From positions 806,001-870,000 of the forward strand of contig NZ_CP113910.1 in NCBI RefSeq assembly GCF_024701375.2: a DNA stretch of 64,000 bases. The letters are read 5' to 3'. Positions 37,561-47,413 of the stretch are shown here, one piece after another (position 1 is the first letter of the stretch; each line of letters starts with the position of its first letter). The position numbers and the translations under genes were made by a program. This stretch comes from Streptomyces sp. KMM 9044 (GTDB lineage Bacteria; Actinomycetota; Actinomycetes; Streptomycetales; Streptomycetaceae). Under the pieces are notes generated by a model. It made no database searches and was not told the DNA's origin. It saw only the letters and a list, made by a program, of their open reading frames with translations.

Positions 37561-39135
37561 TCAGCCGTCGTAGCAGATGTAGACCCTCGGAGCACCGCCC
37601 TCGTCGGGGATGTCATCCATATCGCCGGTGCGCACGCCCCTGCCGGTGGTCTCGCCCGTGCGGGGGTCGATCACACGGTACGCGCGGGGTACCTGAGTGC
37701 CCGTCAGGTCCCTGATGCCCAGACGGCCTCCGCGCTCGCAGTACGCGATGAACAGCACCCCGGGACTCAGCAGGCCGCGCGGGGACTTGGAGATCTCCCA
37801 GTCGGGGCGCATGTCCGTCGTGGGCAGGCCGTCGAGAATGCGGCCGACGAGTCCGACGTACCGTGAGCCTTCAAAATCCAGCGCCTCACGCCAGCCCGCC
37901 TCCTTGGCCAGGAAGTACGCGTGGTGCCCCGGTTCCCCGGAGTGCAGACGCCACTGCCACAGGCTTCCCGCGCCGTAGACCACACCCATGGTGCCTCCGG
38001 CACAGAGGTTGCTCCATGCCTCGTGGCCCTGCCACCAGCCCACCGCCTTGTCCGGTACGCCTCCACGCTCGTAGGTGGGCTCCCCGTTCGCCACGGCTTT
38101 GGCGGGCGTGTTGCGCCACATGTCCGTCAGCCGCTCGGGCACGTGCTCGCCGCGATGGCCGGTCTGGCACCACTGGAAGTCCAGCCAGTCCGCTTCCTGA
38201 CAAGCCCGGTTACCGGAGAACGGCGCGTAGTGGATGCCGCAGGGCTGCCGGTACGCGTCCCACCGGCCGATCTCCGCGCCGCCGGCCGCGACCTGCGGCT
38301 CCTTGCCGGAGCCGTCCGCTCCGACCAGCCAGACCGCCGGCGAGGCACCGTAGCGGGCGACGAGGTAGCGGCAGTAGCGCGCGTACTCCCCGGGCGGGAC
38401 GACCGCCCCGGAGTCGCCCCGTTGTCCCTTCCAGCCCCATCCCTGGAAGACGGGCTGGAAGACCGGCACCAGTTCGTGCTCCGCCAGGATGTTCGTCAGG
38501 CGGTCCAGAAACCGGAAGTACGCGGGGTTGAGCTCATTGAGGTGTCCCTCGGACAGGTCCTCGAACGCCACGTCGAAACCGTGGTCGGCGGTGCGGTCCC
38601 GTGGCCCCCGTGCGTCCCTGTCAGGCTGGACGCTCATCATCAGCACGGCGTTGAAACCCTTGGCCTGCCGGTCGGCGGCGTAGACACGGACAGCCTCCTC
38701 GGTGGCCCGCCAGGGCAGCGCCCACGCGGTGTCGCCCACCAGGACGGCGGGGGTTCCGTCGGCGTGGACGAGACTGCGGCCCTGCGGCGACATCCGCCAG
38801 AAACCGTGCCGGTGAAAACGGTTGCCGACAGCAGAGTGGTCGGCGACGGTCAGCTCTCCCCGCTGCCCGTCGAGTCCGGGATCGGCCGGGTCGGCGACGC
38901 TGCGCCAGGTCCAGCGGCCGCCCGCGAACGGTGCGGCGAACCGGAACCGCCAGGTGGACCCCCCGTCCCAGAAGCCGGGGCGGCGTACCACCACCCCTGA
39001 GTCATGGGTGAACTCGGCCCACACCTCCACATCCGTGTAGGGACGGGCGTACTGCCGCTGCGCGGCCAGGGTGATCTCCACCGGCGTCCAGGCGTGGACC
39101 CGCTCACCACGTGAGCCCTCTTGTGTCTCCGTCAT
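37561..39135 (-). CDS. GH140-like glycoside hydrolase (DUF5060-DUF4038, apiosidase-like), cytoplasmic
   Basis: 524 residues from ATG 39135 (AGGAG upstream). The N-terminal ~100 residues form an Ig-like DUF5060 domain (YTDVEVWAEFTHDSGVVVRR, PGFWDGG). The central apiosidase-like DUF4038 TIM barrel has FWRMSPQGRSLVHADGTPAV, LVGDTAWALPWRATEEAV, the VPVFQPVFQGWGW block and VWLVGADGSG. The family includes the RG-II apiosidase from Bacteroides thetaiotaomicron (GH140). No signal peptide is present, so it would act on imported apiosides or oligosaccharides. Other glycosidases share DUF4038, so apiose specificity is inferred. Confidence 0.75.
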   Translation of the reverse strand: MTETQEGSRGERVHAWTPVEITLAAQRQYARPYTDVEVWAEFTHDSGVVVRRPGFWDGGSTWRFRFAAPFAGGRWTWRSVADPADPGLDGQRGELTVADHSAVGNRFHRHGFWRMSPQGRSLVHADGTPAVLVGDTAWALPWRATEEAVRVYAADRQAKGFNAVLMMSVQPDRDARGPRDRTADHGFDVAFEDLSEGHLNELNPAYFRFLDRLTNILAEHELVPVFQPVFQGWGWKGQRGDSGAVVPPGEYARYCRYLVARYGASPAVWLVGADGSGKEPQVAAGGAEIGRWDAYRQPCGIHYAPFSGNRACQEADWLDFQWCQTGHRGEHVPERLTDMWRNTPAKAVANGEPTYERGGVPDKAVGWWQGHEAWSNLCAGGTMGVVYGAGSLWQWRLHSGEPGHHAYFLAKEAGWREALDFEGSRYVGLVGRILDGLPTTDMRPDWEISKSPRGLLSPGVLFIAYCERGGRLGIRDLTGTQVPRAYRVIDPRTGETTGRGVRTGDMDDIPDEGGAPRVYICYDG

Positions 39136-39227
39136 CTGCCGTGCTCCTGTCGTCCGGGCGGTGGTGCCCTTGAGACGGGGCTTCGGGCCCGTCGGCCGAA
39201 CCGTACCTTGCACGCAGTGTCATGCCC

Positions 39228-40510
39228 GAGGGCCCGGCCGTCCAGATCCCTCGGAAGACACGGGATGGACGGGTGCGCGGCAAGTGTGGCGTCGGTACCT
39301 CGATTTGACCTTGCGGGTGCTCACGCGGGGGCGGCGGGACGGCAGGAGTGCGGCCAGGACGCGGCGTCCGATGGTGCCGACCGGGCCGGTGGCGTCCACG
39401 ATGATGCCGGCGGCCTGGATTACCTGGTCACGGGCGGTCTGGAGGGCGATGGCGAAGCCGCAGCGGTCCGGGTCGGTGCCGGGGCGGGACTCGGCGGCAT
39501 CGACCATCGCTGTGCGCAGGAGTTGGCAGAGCGTCAGCAGCGACCACCTCTCCTGCTCGACGCCGGCGCGATCGCCCGAGCGCAGCACCCGCCCGTCCAT
39601 GGTCGTGTGGCGGGGTGGGCAGTATGCCGATTCGTGCTCCCACCGCTGGTGATACAGGCTGACCAGGGCGGCAGCCGGATAGCGGCGAGTGTCACTCGGC
39701 GTAGTGGTCAGCCGGTGGGCGGCGGTGAGTACCGTGTGGTCGGCGCAGGTCACGGTGATCTGCGCGTCGATGATCCGTGCCGGGTTGGTGCCGATCATCG
39801 GCAGGTAGGAGCCATCGGTCAGGCGGACGAGAACGGGGTGCGCCGGTGGCGGTCGCCTGGGGGAGGAAGTCGTTGCCGTCGAAGCCCTTGTCCCACAAGG
39901 CCGGCGTGTCTGGCGTCGGCGGGTGCAGCGGGCGCCGGGCATGGCCTGTCTCGCCCTCGCTGGTGGGGCCGAAGACTGCGCCGGTCAGAGCCCTGGTTCC
40001 GGTCTCGACCGGCGTCATCAGCTCCACAAGGGGGTATCCGCCCTGGCCCGGAGAGCCGGGCCAGGCTCGGTTGCGGTCGGTGTCCGGGACCCTGCTCGAG
40101 CTGCGGCCGGCCGTCGAAGGAGACCGTGCGATACCCGCCGAACCGCACCCCGGGCGTCCTCGGCTGAGCCAACGGCCCCGACAACCCCTCACCCAGCCCG
40201 CGCATGGGCGCGCTGCCGACCCCGCGCCGCAGATCACACAGGGCCTTCGCGGTCGGCTCGGCGACCGGCACGCCGACCAGCCCCGCCGTCAGCTTCTGCC
40301 ACACCAGCCGATAGCCGATCTCCGGGAACAGGCACATCGCCCACAGGAAGTACACACCGCCCCGTGAAGGCAGGTCTCGCAACCGACGCTGCACGGTGCG
40401 GGTTTCCTCGAGGACCGCGTCGACGAGTTCGAACGGCACGACCCGGGTCGGCCCACCGAGATGACCCGGAACAGTATGGCCCCGCCGGTCGCCGTGAACA
40501 CGCGGGAGAC
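39228..40510 (-). pseudogene. IS4 family transposase, frameshifted remnant
   Basis: N-terminal frame reads VVPFELVDAVLEETRTVQRR and YFLWAMCLFPEIGYRLVWQK; after several frame changes the C-terminal part reads LVRLTDGSYLPMIGTNPARI, YHQRWEHESAYC and MDGRVLRSGDRAGVEQE, all typical of Streptomyces IS4 proteins including the Y-x-R-W-E motif. Shifts near 39900 and 40150 make it inactive. Confidence 0.85.
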
Positions 40511-40700
40511 GGTCCTCAGACCAGGCGGCAGGGCACAACGACGTACCGGCGACGGAACTCCACAGGCAGCAGACAGTCCTGGCGGACTACCTGCTTCAAC
40601 AAGGCTCCGTCGCTCACGTTCCCGTCTGGTGCCCGAGTCACGTCAAGTGGCCTGCCACCAGAGCGAATCCGTCACCTACCCGGCCCTGGGACAAGGCCCG

Positions 40701-40786
40701 CGCTCGATCCGCGTTCTCGTGCTGCGTCTGGCGCGGGAGAATCCCGGCCGGGGCTACCGGCGCAGTCCAAGGCGAGCTGCTGGTCC
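40701..40786 (+). pseudogene. integrase-catalytic transposase fragment at the island's right edge
   Basis: The frame RSIRVLVLRLARENPGRGYRR, then after a one-base shift VQGELLVLR, matches the integrase segment RSIRALVLRLARENPSWGYR RIHGELLVLG found in many Streptomyces IS proteins. It stops exactly where the radical SAM sequence resumes at TGCGTGTAC. The 40511-40700 stretch before it has no frame I recognise. Confidence 0.65.
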
Positions 40787-41640
40787 TGCGTGTACTGCTT
40801 CGCACGCAAGACGCACAGCTATCCGGACCTCGACACGGGCGCCGGCTTCGACAGCCAGATGGTGGTCAAGGTGAACGCGCCCGAGGTGCTGCGCCGTCAG
40901 CTCGCCGCCCGGCGCCGGCAGGGCGTGCCCATAGCGATCGGCACGAACGTCGACTGCTGCCAGCGCGCGGAGGGCCGCTGCCGGCTGATGCCGGGCATCC
41001 TCCCTCTCCGCGCTGCGCGACCACGCAAACCCCCTCTCGATCCTCACCAGGGGCACGCTGCTCCTGCGCGACCTGGAGCTGCTGTGGCAGGCGTCCCGGG
41101 TCACCGGCGTCGGCATCTCGGTCTCCGCCGGTTTCACCGACACCGGGCTGTGGCGCACCGTGGAGCCGGGCACACCGGCCCCGGAGCGCCGGCTGGGGGT
41201 GGTGCGGACGCTCGCCACGCACGGGATCGGCTGCGGAGTGCTGATGGCAGCGGTGATCCCGTTCCTGCGCGACCGGCCGGCACAGGTGCGGGCCACCGTG
41301 CGGGCGACCGCCGCAGCGGGCGCCACCTCCGCCACGCCGCTGGTGCTGCACCTGCGGCCGGGGCCCGTGAGTGGTTCACGGCCTGGCTCGGGCAGCGCCG
41401 TCCGTACCTCGTGAGCCGGTACAAGCGGCTGTACGCGGAGGCTGCCTACGCCCCGAAGTGGTACCACCGCCGGATCACCCGTCAGGTACACGACCCGGCG
41501 CGCGAGTACGGCATCGGCCCCACCCGCGCGGAGGTGGTGCCCCACCGCCTGGGCCCGCCGATCCGGCCGAGCCCTCCGAACCCGCGGGGGCCGCCGCGGG
41601 TCCGGTGCCCGGTGCGGCCCAGCTCTTACTTCTTCAGAAG
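40787..41640 (+). pseudogene. radical SAM protein (Rv2578c type), C-terminal part
   Basis: Begins inside the Fe-S motif (CVYCFARKTHSYPDLDTGAG), then FDSQMVVKVNAPEVLRRQLA. A shift near 41005 leads to ALRDHANPLSILTRGTLLLR and ERRLGVVRTLATHGIGCGVL, and another near 41365 to REWFTAWLGQRRPYLVSRYK, then YAPKWYHRRITRQVHD. The last region shifts again near 41530. The gene is thus split from its 5' half by the island and carries at least three frameshifts. Confidence 0.85.
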
Positions 41641-41770
41641 CATTCGAGGGCATCCGACGCCCCGATCGGGTCAAGAGCCGGCAGAACGCGTTCATCCGGC
41701 GACTCATTCCGGGACGATGCCGCGTGGACCGTGAGCCCGCGGTTCACCGACCTCCGTCCTGGGAGGACCC

Positions 41771-43345
41771 ATGAGGAAACGCGCAGCAGTACTGTGCAGT
41801 GCCGCCGTCATGGCCGGGAGCCTGACGGCCCTGCCCGCCGAGGCGACCGCACCGAGTGGTGCCGGCACCTTCCGCGCGGCGAAGCCCGCGTGGAAGCACT
41901 GCGGCACCAAGGACTATCCGACGCTGCAGTGCGCGTCCGTCGAAGTGCCGCTCGACCACGCCCGCCCCGAGGGGCGGAGAATCACCCTCGCGCTGTCCCG
42001 CGTGCCCCACACCGCGAAGGAGTACCAGGGCCCCCTGCTGGTCAACCCGGGCGGCCCCGGTGGCAGCGGGCTGGCGCTCGCCGGGTTCGTCGCGGCCTCG
42101 CTGCCGAAGGAGGTGGCAGCCCAGTACGACGTGATCGGCTTCGACCCGCGCGGGGTGGGCGCGAGCAGGCCGGCCCTCGACTGCCGGCCGGGCTTCTTCG
42201 ACCCGGTACGGCCGAACCCGGTGCCGAGCACCCCCACGGTGGAGCGGGCCAATCTCGAGCGGGTGAAGTCGTTCGCGGACGCCTGCGGCAAGAAGTACGG
42301 GGATCTCCTGCCGTACGTGAACACGACCAGCACGGTGCGCGACATGGACGTGATCCGGCAGGCGCTGGGCGCCGGGGAGATCAATTACTTCGGCTACTCC
42401 TACGGCACGTACCTGGGCGCCGTGTACGCCAAGCTGTTCCCGCAGCGGGTGCGGCGCCTGGTCCTCGACTCGGTCGTCGACCCCACCGAGGTCTGGTACG
42501 AGGCCAACCTGAGCCAGGACCACGCCTTCAACGACCGCCACCGCGCCCTGATGGCCTGGATCGCCGAGCACGACAGCACCTACCGGCTGGGCACCGATCC
42601 GGAGAAGATCGAGGCCCGCTGGTACGCGATGCGCGCGGCCCTGGCGAAGGAGCCGGCCGGCGGCAGGGTGGGCGCGGCCGAACTGGAGGACACCTTCGTC
42701 CCGGGCGGCTACTACAACGGCTACTGGCCCTACCTGGCGGAGGCGTTCGCGGCGTACGTGAACGAGGGCGACTTCGGCCCCCTGGTCGGGACGTACGAGA
42801 GCTTCGGCGCGGTCGACGCCGCCGGCGACAACGGCTACAGCGTCTACACGGCGGTCGAGTGCCGGGACGTGTCCTGGCCGCGGGACTGGCGGCAGTGGCG
42901 CAAGGACCACTGGGAGGCGTACGAGCAGGCACCGTTCATGACATGGAACAACGCCTGGTACAACGCGGCGTGCGCGTTCTGGCCGACCGGGTCGCAGCGG
43001 CCGGTGAACATCGTCAACACGAAGCTCCCGCCGGCGCTGCTCTTCCAGGCCACCGACGACGCGGCCACCCCGTACCAGGGCGGCGTGACGGTCCATCATC
43101 TGCTGGCCGGCTCCAGCCTGGTGGTGGAGCAGGACGGCGGTAACCACGGCATCACGCTGAGCGGCAACGCCTGCCTGGACAAGCACCTCACGGCCTACCT
43201 GACCGACGGCACCGTGCCGCGCGGCCGCGGCGAGGCCGACGCGGTCTGCGAGCCCCCGCCCGACCCGACCCCGCGCACGTCGAAGGCGGCGTCCACCACA
43301 TCCCGCGGCTCGACCCTGCACGGCCTGCTCGGCTTCCGAAACTGA
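41771..43345 (+). CDS. secreted alpha/beta hydrolase, tripeptidyl aminopeptidase-like
   Basis: 524 residues. Signal peptide (MRKRAAVLCSAAVMAGSLTA, then LPAEA). The core has the oxyanion motif LLVNPGGPGGSG and nucleophile GYSYGTYLG (Ser about 210), with a large TAP-like C-terminal domain (LLFQATDDAATPYQGG, VEQDGGNHGITLSG, with Asp and His of the triad). This matches SlpD/E-like Streptomyces aminopeptidases that remove N-terminal residues from secreted proteins. GGGAGGA upstream of ATG. Confidence 0.9.
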   Translation: MRKRAAVLCSAAVMAGSLTALPAEATAPSGAGTFRAAKPAWKHCGTKDYPTLQCASVEVPLDHARPEGRRITLALSRVPHTAKEYQGPLLVNPGGPGGSGLALAGFVAASLPKEVAAQYDVIGFDPRGVGASRPALDCRPGFFDPVRPNPVPSTPTVERANLERVKSFADACGKKYGDLLPYVNTTSTVRDMDVIRQALGAGEINYFGYSYGTYLGAVYAKLFPQRVRRLVLDSVVDPTEVWYEANLSQDHAFNDRHRALMAWIAEHDSTYRLGTDPEKIEARWYAMRAALAKEPAGGRVGAAELEDTFVPGGYYNGYWPYLAEAFAAYVNEGDFGPLVGTYESFGAVDAAGDNGYSVYTAVECRDVSWPRDWRQWRKDHWEAYEQAPFMTWNNAWYNAACAFWPTGSQRPVNIVNTKLPPALLFQATDDAATPYQGGVTVHHLLAGSSLVVEQDGGNHGITLSGNACLDKHLTAYLTDGTVPRGRGEADAVCEPPPDPTPRTSKAASTTSRGSTLHGLLGFRN

Positions 43346-43423
43346 GCAGAGGCGTTCGTCGGGGACGGGAGCCGGGGCGGGGCACGTGCCACGCCGCAGG
43401 ATCCCTGGTCCGCCAGAAACCCC

Positions 43424-44044
43424 CTAACGCTGTCCGGGAATCCGTGGCGGATCCGGCGCCTGCCGCTGCCCCGGGATCCGCGCCAGGGCGTGGACCGCCG
43501 CCTCGGCCAGGGCGGGACGGGCGAGGGCGTCGGTCAGGACGGGTGCGGCGCGGGCGTCGCCGAGTTCGCCCAGTCCGTCCACGCAGGCGAGGGCGACCCT
43601 GCGGTACGGGTCGTGCGGGCGCAGCCGCCGCCGCAGCGTGGTGATCAGGGCGGGCACCGCCTCCGGGGCGCGCAGTGCGACGAGCAGACGTACGGGGTGC
43701 AGGGCATAGGCGACGCGGAGTTCGTTGGTGGCGAGGGCGGCGGCGGCGCGGGCGGTGCGCGGGTCGCCGAGGCGGGTCAGGGCGTGGGCGGCGGCGGCGC
43801 AGCGCGGGGGGTCCCGGTGGTTGAGGAGGAGGACGAGGGACTCGAAGGCCCGCCGGTCTCCCGCGAGCCCGAGGCGGAAGGCGGCCAGTTCCCTGGCCCA
43901 CAGCGGCTGCCCGGGTTCGGTGAGTACAGCGGCCAGGGCATCGGGGTCCTCGGTCGCCAGAAGCCGGTCGAGGGCCGCCGGTCCGGCCGCTGTGGCCGCC
44001 TCGCCCCGTAAGCGCTCCGTGAGCGACCGCAACTCTTCGTCCAT
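43424..44044 (-). CDS. HEAT-repeat protein
   Basis: 206 residues with repeated paired helices (RELAAFRLGLAGDRRAFESL, AAAHALTRLGDPRTARAAAA, RRVALACVDGLGELGDARAA). HEAT repeats make a curved scaffold for protein binding. No catalytic motif. It is convergent with the hydrolase gene and divergent from the hydroxyacyl-CoA dehydrogenase gene. Confidence 0.8.
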   Translation of the reverse strand: MDEELRSLTERLRGEAATAAGPAALDRLLATEDPDALAAVLTEPGQPLWARELAAFRLGLAGDRRAFESLVLLLNHRDPPRCAAAAHALTRLGDPRTARAAAALATNELRVAYALHPVRLLVALRAPEAVPALITTLRRRLRPHDPYRRVALACVDGLGELGDARAAPVLTDALARPALAEAAVHALARIPGQRQAPDPPRIPGQR

Positions 44045-44427
44045 GTTCCGAGGTTAGACGGCTCACCCGCATCTCGGGACGTACATCACAAACACCAGGG
44101 GCTGGCGCGCTCGTTACCGGCGAGTTAAGCTCAATCGAGCGAGTTACCCACTCGCGTTCCCGCTGTTCGTTTCTCCTCACGGTGGTTTGGTGACGCAGCC
44201 ACGGTGAGTGCAGTCGGTTCGGTACTCGTGTACCGCAGTACGGCTCGGCCTCGGGACAGGGCCGGCCGGAACCGCCGTTCCCGGGCGTGTGCACGCCCGT
44301 CGTGACGGCACCGGGCGTGTGCGCTCGCGGCCCGGCATCACCCGCACTCCGTACGCACGCTCCCGGTACGCCCTTCGGCGCACCGGGGCGCGTTCTCCGT
44401 CGTCACCCTCATTCCTGGAGTCCCTCG
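44045..44427. other. intergenic region before the ethylmalonyl-CoA cluster
   Basis: 383 bp between divergent genes. It contains a short hairpin, GCGAGT-TACCC-ACTCGC near 44138-44154, next to AT-rich sequence. Promoters for both genes are likely here but none is clear. Confidence 0.5.
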
Positions 44428-46242
44428 ATGGCCACTCCCCTGTCCCCCCAGTCCGGCACTCCCGTGCCCCCGCTCCGGACCGTCGCCGTGGTCGGCCTCG
44501 GCACGATGGGCACCGGCATCGCCGAGGTCCTCGCCAAGGCCGGCCGCGAGGTGGTCGGCATCGACATCAGTGCGGCCCGGGCCGCGCGGTGCGTCGCCGC
44601 CCTGGAGTCCTCGACGGCCCGCGCCGTGGGGCGCGGCCGGCTCACCACGGAGCAGCGAACGGAACTGCTGGCCCGCGTGACCACCTCCACCGACGTCGCG
44701 GCGGCAGCCGGCGCCGATCTGGTGATCGAGGTGGTGCCGGAGTCGTACGAGGCCAAGCAGCAGGTCTTCCGGGAACTCGACGCCGTGGTGCGGCCGGAGA
44801 CGATCCTGGCGACCGGCACCAACGCCCTGTCGGTCACCCGCCTCGCCGCCGACTCGGCCCGCCCCGAGCGCGTGCTGGGTCTGCACTTCTTCAATCCGGC
44901 CCCCGCGATGAAGCTGGTGGAGGTCGTCTCCTCGGTGCTGACCTCGCCGGCGGCGGTCACCGCGGTCACCGATCTGGCCCTGGACCTGGGCAAGGAGCCG
45001 GTCGCGGTCGGCGACCGGCCCGGATTCGTCGCCGACGGACTGCTGTTCGGCTATCTCAACCAGGCCGCCGCGATGTACGAGTCGAACTACGCGTCCCGCG
45101 AGGACATCGACGCCGCGATGCGGCTGGGCTGCGGCCTGCCGATGGGACCGCTGGCGCTGCTCGACCTGATCGGCGTCGACACCGCGTGCACGGTCCTGGA
45201 GGCCATGTACACGGAGTCCCGCGACCGCCTGCACGCGCCGGCCCCGGTCCTCGGGCAGCTGAGCGGGGCGGGTCTGACGGGGCGCAAGGCGGGGCGCGGC
45301 TTCTACACGTACGAGGAGCCGGGCAGCGCCGCCGTCGTGCGGGACGCACTGACCCCGCCGGAGGGCGGCCGGCCCACCGAGGGCCGGCCGGTCCGTTCGG
45401 TGGGTGTGGCCGGCTCGGGCACCATGGCCTCGGGGATCGCCGAGGTGTTCGCCACGGCCGGCTACCACGTGGTTCTCGCCGCACGCAGCGCGGAGAAGGC
45501 ACAGGGTGCCAAGGCCCGGATCGGGAAGTCGCTGACGCGCTCCGTCGACAAGGGGCGGATGACCGCCGAGGCCGCCGCACAGGCTCTGGAGCGGGTCCGG
45601 CCGACGGGCTCCTACGACGACTTCGCCGACGTGGACCTGGCCGTCGAGGCGGTCGCCGAGGACCTGGAGGTCAAGCGGCAGCTGTTCGGGACGCTGGACA
45701 AGGTGTGCAAGCCGGGGGCGGTGCTCGCCACCACCACCTCCTCGCTGCCCGTGATCGCCTGCGCCCGCGCGACCTCGCGTCCGCAGGACGTGATCGGCAT
45801 GCACTTCTTCAACCCGGCGCCGGCCATGAAGCTGGTCGAGGTGGTCCGCACGGTGCTGACCGGGGGCGACGTCCACGCGACGGTGCGCGAGGTCTGCCAC
45901 GCGATCCGCAAGCACGCCGTGGACTGCGGCGACCGGGCGGGATTCATCGTCAACGCGCTGCTGTTCCCGTACCTCAACAACGCGGTCAAGATGGTGCAGG
46001 AGCACTACGCCGGCATCGACGACATCGACGCCGCGATGAAGCTGGGCGGCGGTTATCCGATGGGCCCGTTCGAGCTGCTGGACGTGGTCGGGCTGGATGT
46101 CTCGCTCGCGATCGAGAAGGTGCTGCACCGCGAGTTCCGCGACCCGGGGCTGGCCCCGGCACCGCTGCTGGAGCATCTGGTGGCCGCGGGCTGCCTCGGC
46201 CGCAAGACCGGCCGCGGCTTCCGCGAATATGCCAAGCGCTGA
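44428..46242 (+). CDS. double-domain 3-hydroxyacyl-CoA dehydrogenase
   Basis: 604 residues from ATG 44428 (GGAG upstream). Two full copies of the 3HCDH fold are fused: copy 1 has VAVVGLGTMGTGIAEVLAKA, LHFFNPAPAMKLVEVV and MGPLALLDLIG; copy 2 has VGVAGSGTMASGIAEVFATA, MHFFNPAPAMKLVEVV and MGPFELLDVVG. Each has its own NAD site and catalytic His in HFFNP. It would oxidise or reduce 3-hydroxybutyryl-CoA, supplying crotonyl-CoA for ccr with a hydratase. It heads the pathway cluster. Confidence 0.9.
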   Translation: MATPLSPQSGTPVPPLRTVAVVGLGTMGTGIAEVLAKAGREVVGIDISAARAARCVAALESSTARAVGRGRLTTEQRTELLARVTTSTDVAAAAGADLVIEVVPESYEAKQQVFRELDAVVRPETILATGTNALSVTRLAADSARPERVLGLHFFNPAPAMKLVEVVSSVLTSPAAVTAVTDLALDLGKEPVAVGDRPGFVADGLLFGYLNQAAAMYESNYASREDIDAAMRLGCGLPMGPLALLDLIGVDTACTVLEAMYTESRDRLHAPAPVLGQLSGAGLTGRKAGRGFYTYEEPGSAAVVRDALTPPEGGRPTEGRPVRSVGVAGSGTMASGIAEVFATAGYHVVLAARSAEKAQGAKARIGKSLTRSVDKGRMTAEAAAQALERVRPTGSYDDFADVDLAVEAVAEDLEVKRQLFGTLDKVCKPGAVLATTTSSLPVIACARATSRPQDVIGMHFFNPAPAMKLVEVVRTVLTGGDVHATVREVCHAIRKHAVDCGDRAGFIVNALLFPYLNNAVKMVQEHYAGIDDIDAAMKLGGGYPMGPFELLDVVGLDVSLAIEKVLHREFRDPGLAPAPLLEHLVAAGCLGRKTGRGFREYAKR

Positions 46243-46411
46243 TCCCCCGCACCGCCTGGACGACTGGTACCGCGGCGACGGCCAGTGGGGCGGGCTGCTG
46301 GAACCCGGCCGGTTCCCGCCGCCCGCGGGCCGCACCGCTCCCCCGCCCTCCGGGGGCGGGGGAGTTCCCGGCCGGGCGCGTCGAGCTGCGCGCATGCAGT
46401 ACGTTCGGGGC

Positions 46412-47221
46412 ATGTCCCAGCCCGCCAGGTCCTCCCGTACACCCGCCACGACCGAGCCGCCGGAACGCGCCGCAGGCACGCGCGCCGCCGCCCAACGGCT
46501 GAAGATGCGCCGGGAACTGGCGGCCGCGGCGATGGAGCTGTTCGCGACCAAGGGGTACGAGGCCACCACCGTCGACGAGATCGCGGCCGCGGCCGGAGTC
46601 GCCCGGCGTACCTTCTTCCGCCACTTCCGCTCCAAGGAAGAGGCGATCTTCCCGGACCACGACGACACCCTGGTGCGCGCCGAGGCAGTGCTCCACGCGG
46701 CGCCGGCGCACGAGCATCCGCTCGACACGGTGTGCCGCGGCATCAAGGAGGTCATGCGGATGTACGCGGCGCGGCCGGAGATCTCGGTCGCCCGCTACCG
46801 GCTGACCCGCGAGGTGCCCACCCTGCGCGAGGCGGAGATCGCGTCGGTGGCCCGCTACGAGCGTCTCTTCACCCGGTACCTGCTCGGCCACTTCGACGAG
46901 CACGCGCACGACGAGGACGCGGGCGACGATCCGCTGCTGGCGGAGGTCGCCGCGTCCGCCGTGGTCACCGCGCACAACCACGTGCTGCGGCGCTGGCTCA
47001 GGGCGGACGGCCGGGGCGATGTGGAGGCGGAGCTCGACCACGCCTTCTCGATCGTCCGCAAGACCTTCGGGGGCGGGATCGTGGCGGGACGCCGCACGGT
47101 GCCGCCGAGGCCGGCCTCGGCGGTGTCCACCCAGGGCGAGGTGCTGGTGACGGTCGCCCGCACCGACGCCCCTCTGGACGAGGTGATGCGCACCATCGAG
47201 CGGGCTCTGAAGGAGCGCTGA
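46412..47221 (+). CDS. TetR family regulator
   Basis: 269 residues from ATG 46412. N-terminal HTH: RRELAAAAMELFATKGYEAT, TVDEIAAAAGVARRTFFRHF, then SKEEAIFPDHD. The C-terminal ligand domain is variable. It sits between the dehydrogenase and ccr and probably controls the ethylmalonyl-CoA cluster. A TACGTT -10 box lies six bases before the ATG, which suggests a leaderless mRNA. Confidence 0.85.
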   Translation: MSQPARSSRTPATTEPPERAAGTRAAAQRLKMRRELAAAAMELFATKGYEATTVDEIAAAAGVARRTFFRHFRSKEEAIFPDHDDTLVRAEAVLHAAPAHEHPLDTVCRGIKEVMRMYAARPEISVARYRLTREVPTLREAEIASVARYERLFTRYLLGHFDEHAHDEDAGDDPLLAEVAASAVVTAHNHVLRRWLRADGRGDVEAELDHAFSIVRKTFGGGIVAGRRTVPPRPASAVSTQGEVLVTVARTDAPLDEVMRTIERALKER

Positions 47222-47243
47222 GCACGCCCTCCCCGTTGCGACG

Positions 47244-47270
47244 ACGGCCGCCCCACGGGGTGGCCGTTTC
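47244..47270 (+). terminator. hairpin after the TetR gene
   Basis: ACGGCCGCCCC pairs with GGGGTGGCCGT (one G-U pair), 23 bases past the stop, followed by TTTCG. Confidence 0.6.
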
Positions 47271-47345
47271 GCCGTGTCAGGACCTCTTTTCGCGCCCTCT
47301 GCGGATGCCGTTCGATCGATCATCGCTCATTTGTTACGTAAAGAT

Positions 47346-47360
47346 TTCATCTGAGATGAA
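47346..47360. promoter_or_regulatory. palindromic operator TTCATC-TGA-GATGAA upstream of ccr
   Basis: Perfect 6-bp-arm palindrome, 19 bases upstream of the ccr -35. TTACGTAA, another palindrome, is just before it (47334-47341). The adjacent TetR protein is the obvious candidate binder. Confidence 0.55.
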
Positions 47361-47378
47361 TTCATGGCACCCAGTGCC

Positions 47379-47407
47379 TTGCACGCTGTCACGGCGTGCC
47401 ATACGTT
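47379..47407 (+). promoter_or_regulatory. ccr promoter
   Basis: TTGCAC, 17-base spacer, TACGTT (47402-47407). Predicted start near 47414, giving a 219-base leader. Confidence 0.5.
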
Positions 47408-47413
47408 GAAGGA

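Noticed and set aside
41371..43143. 590-codon frame overlapping the alpha/beta hydrolase
   Set aside because: A shifted shadow of the hydrolase and of the radical SAM remnant; rich in Arg/Gly/Pro with no domain.
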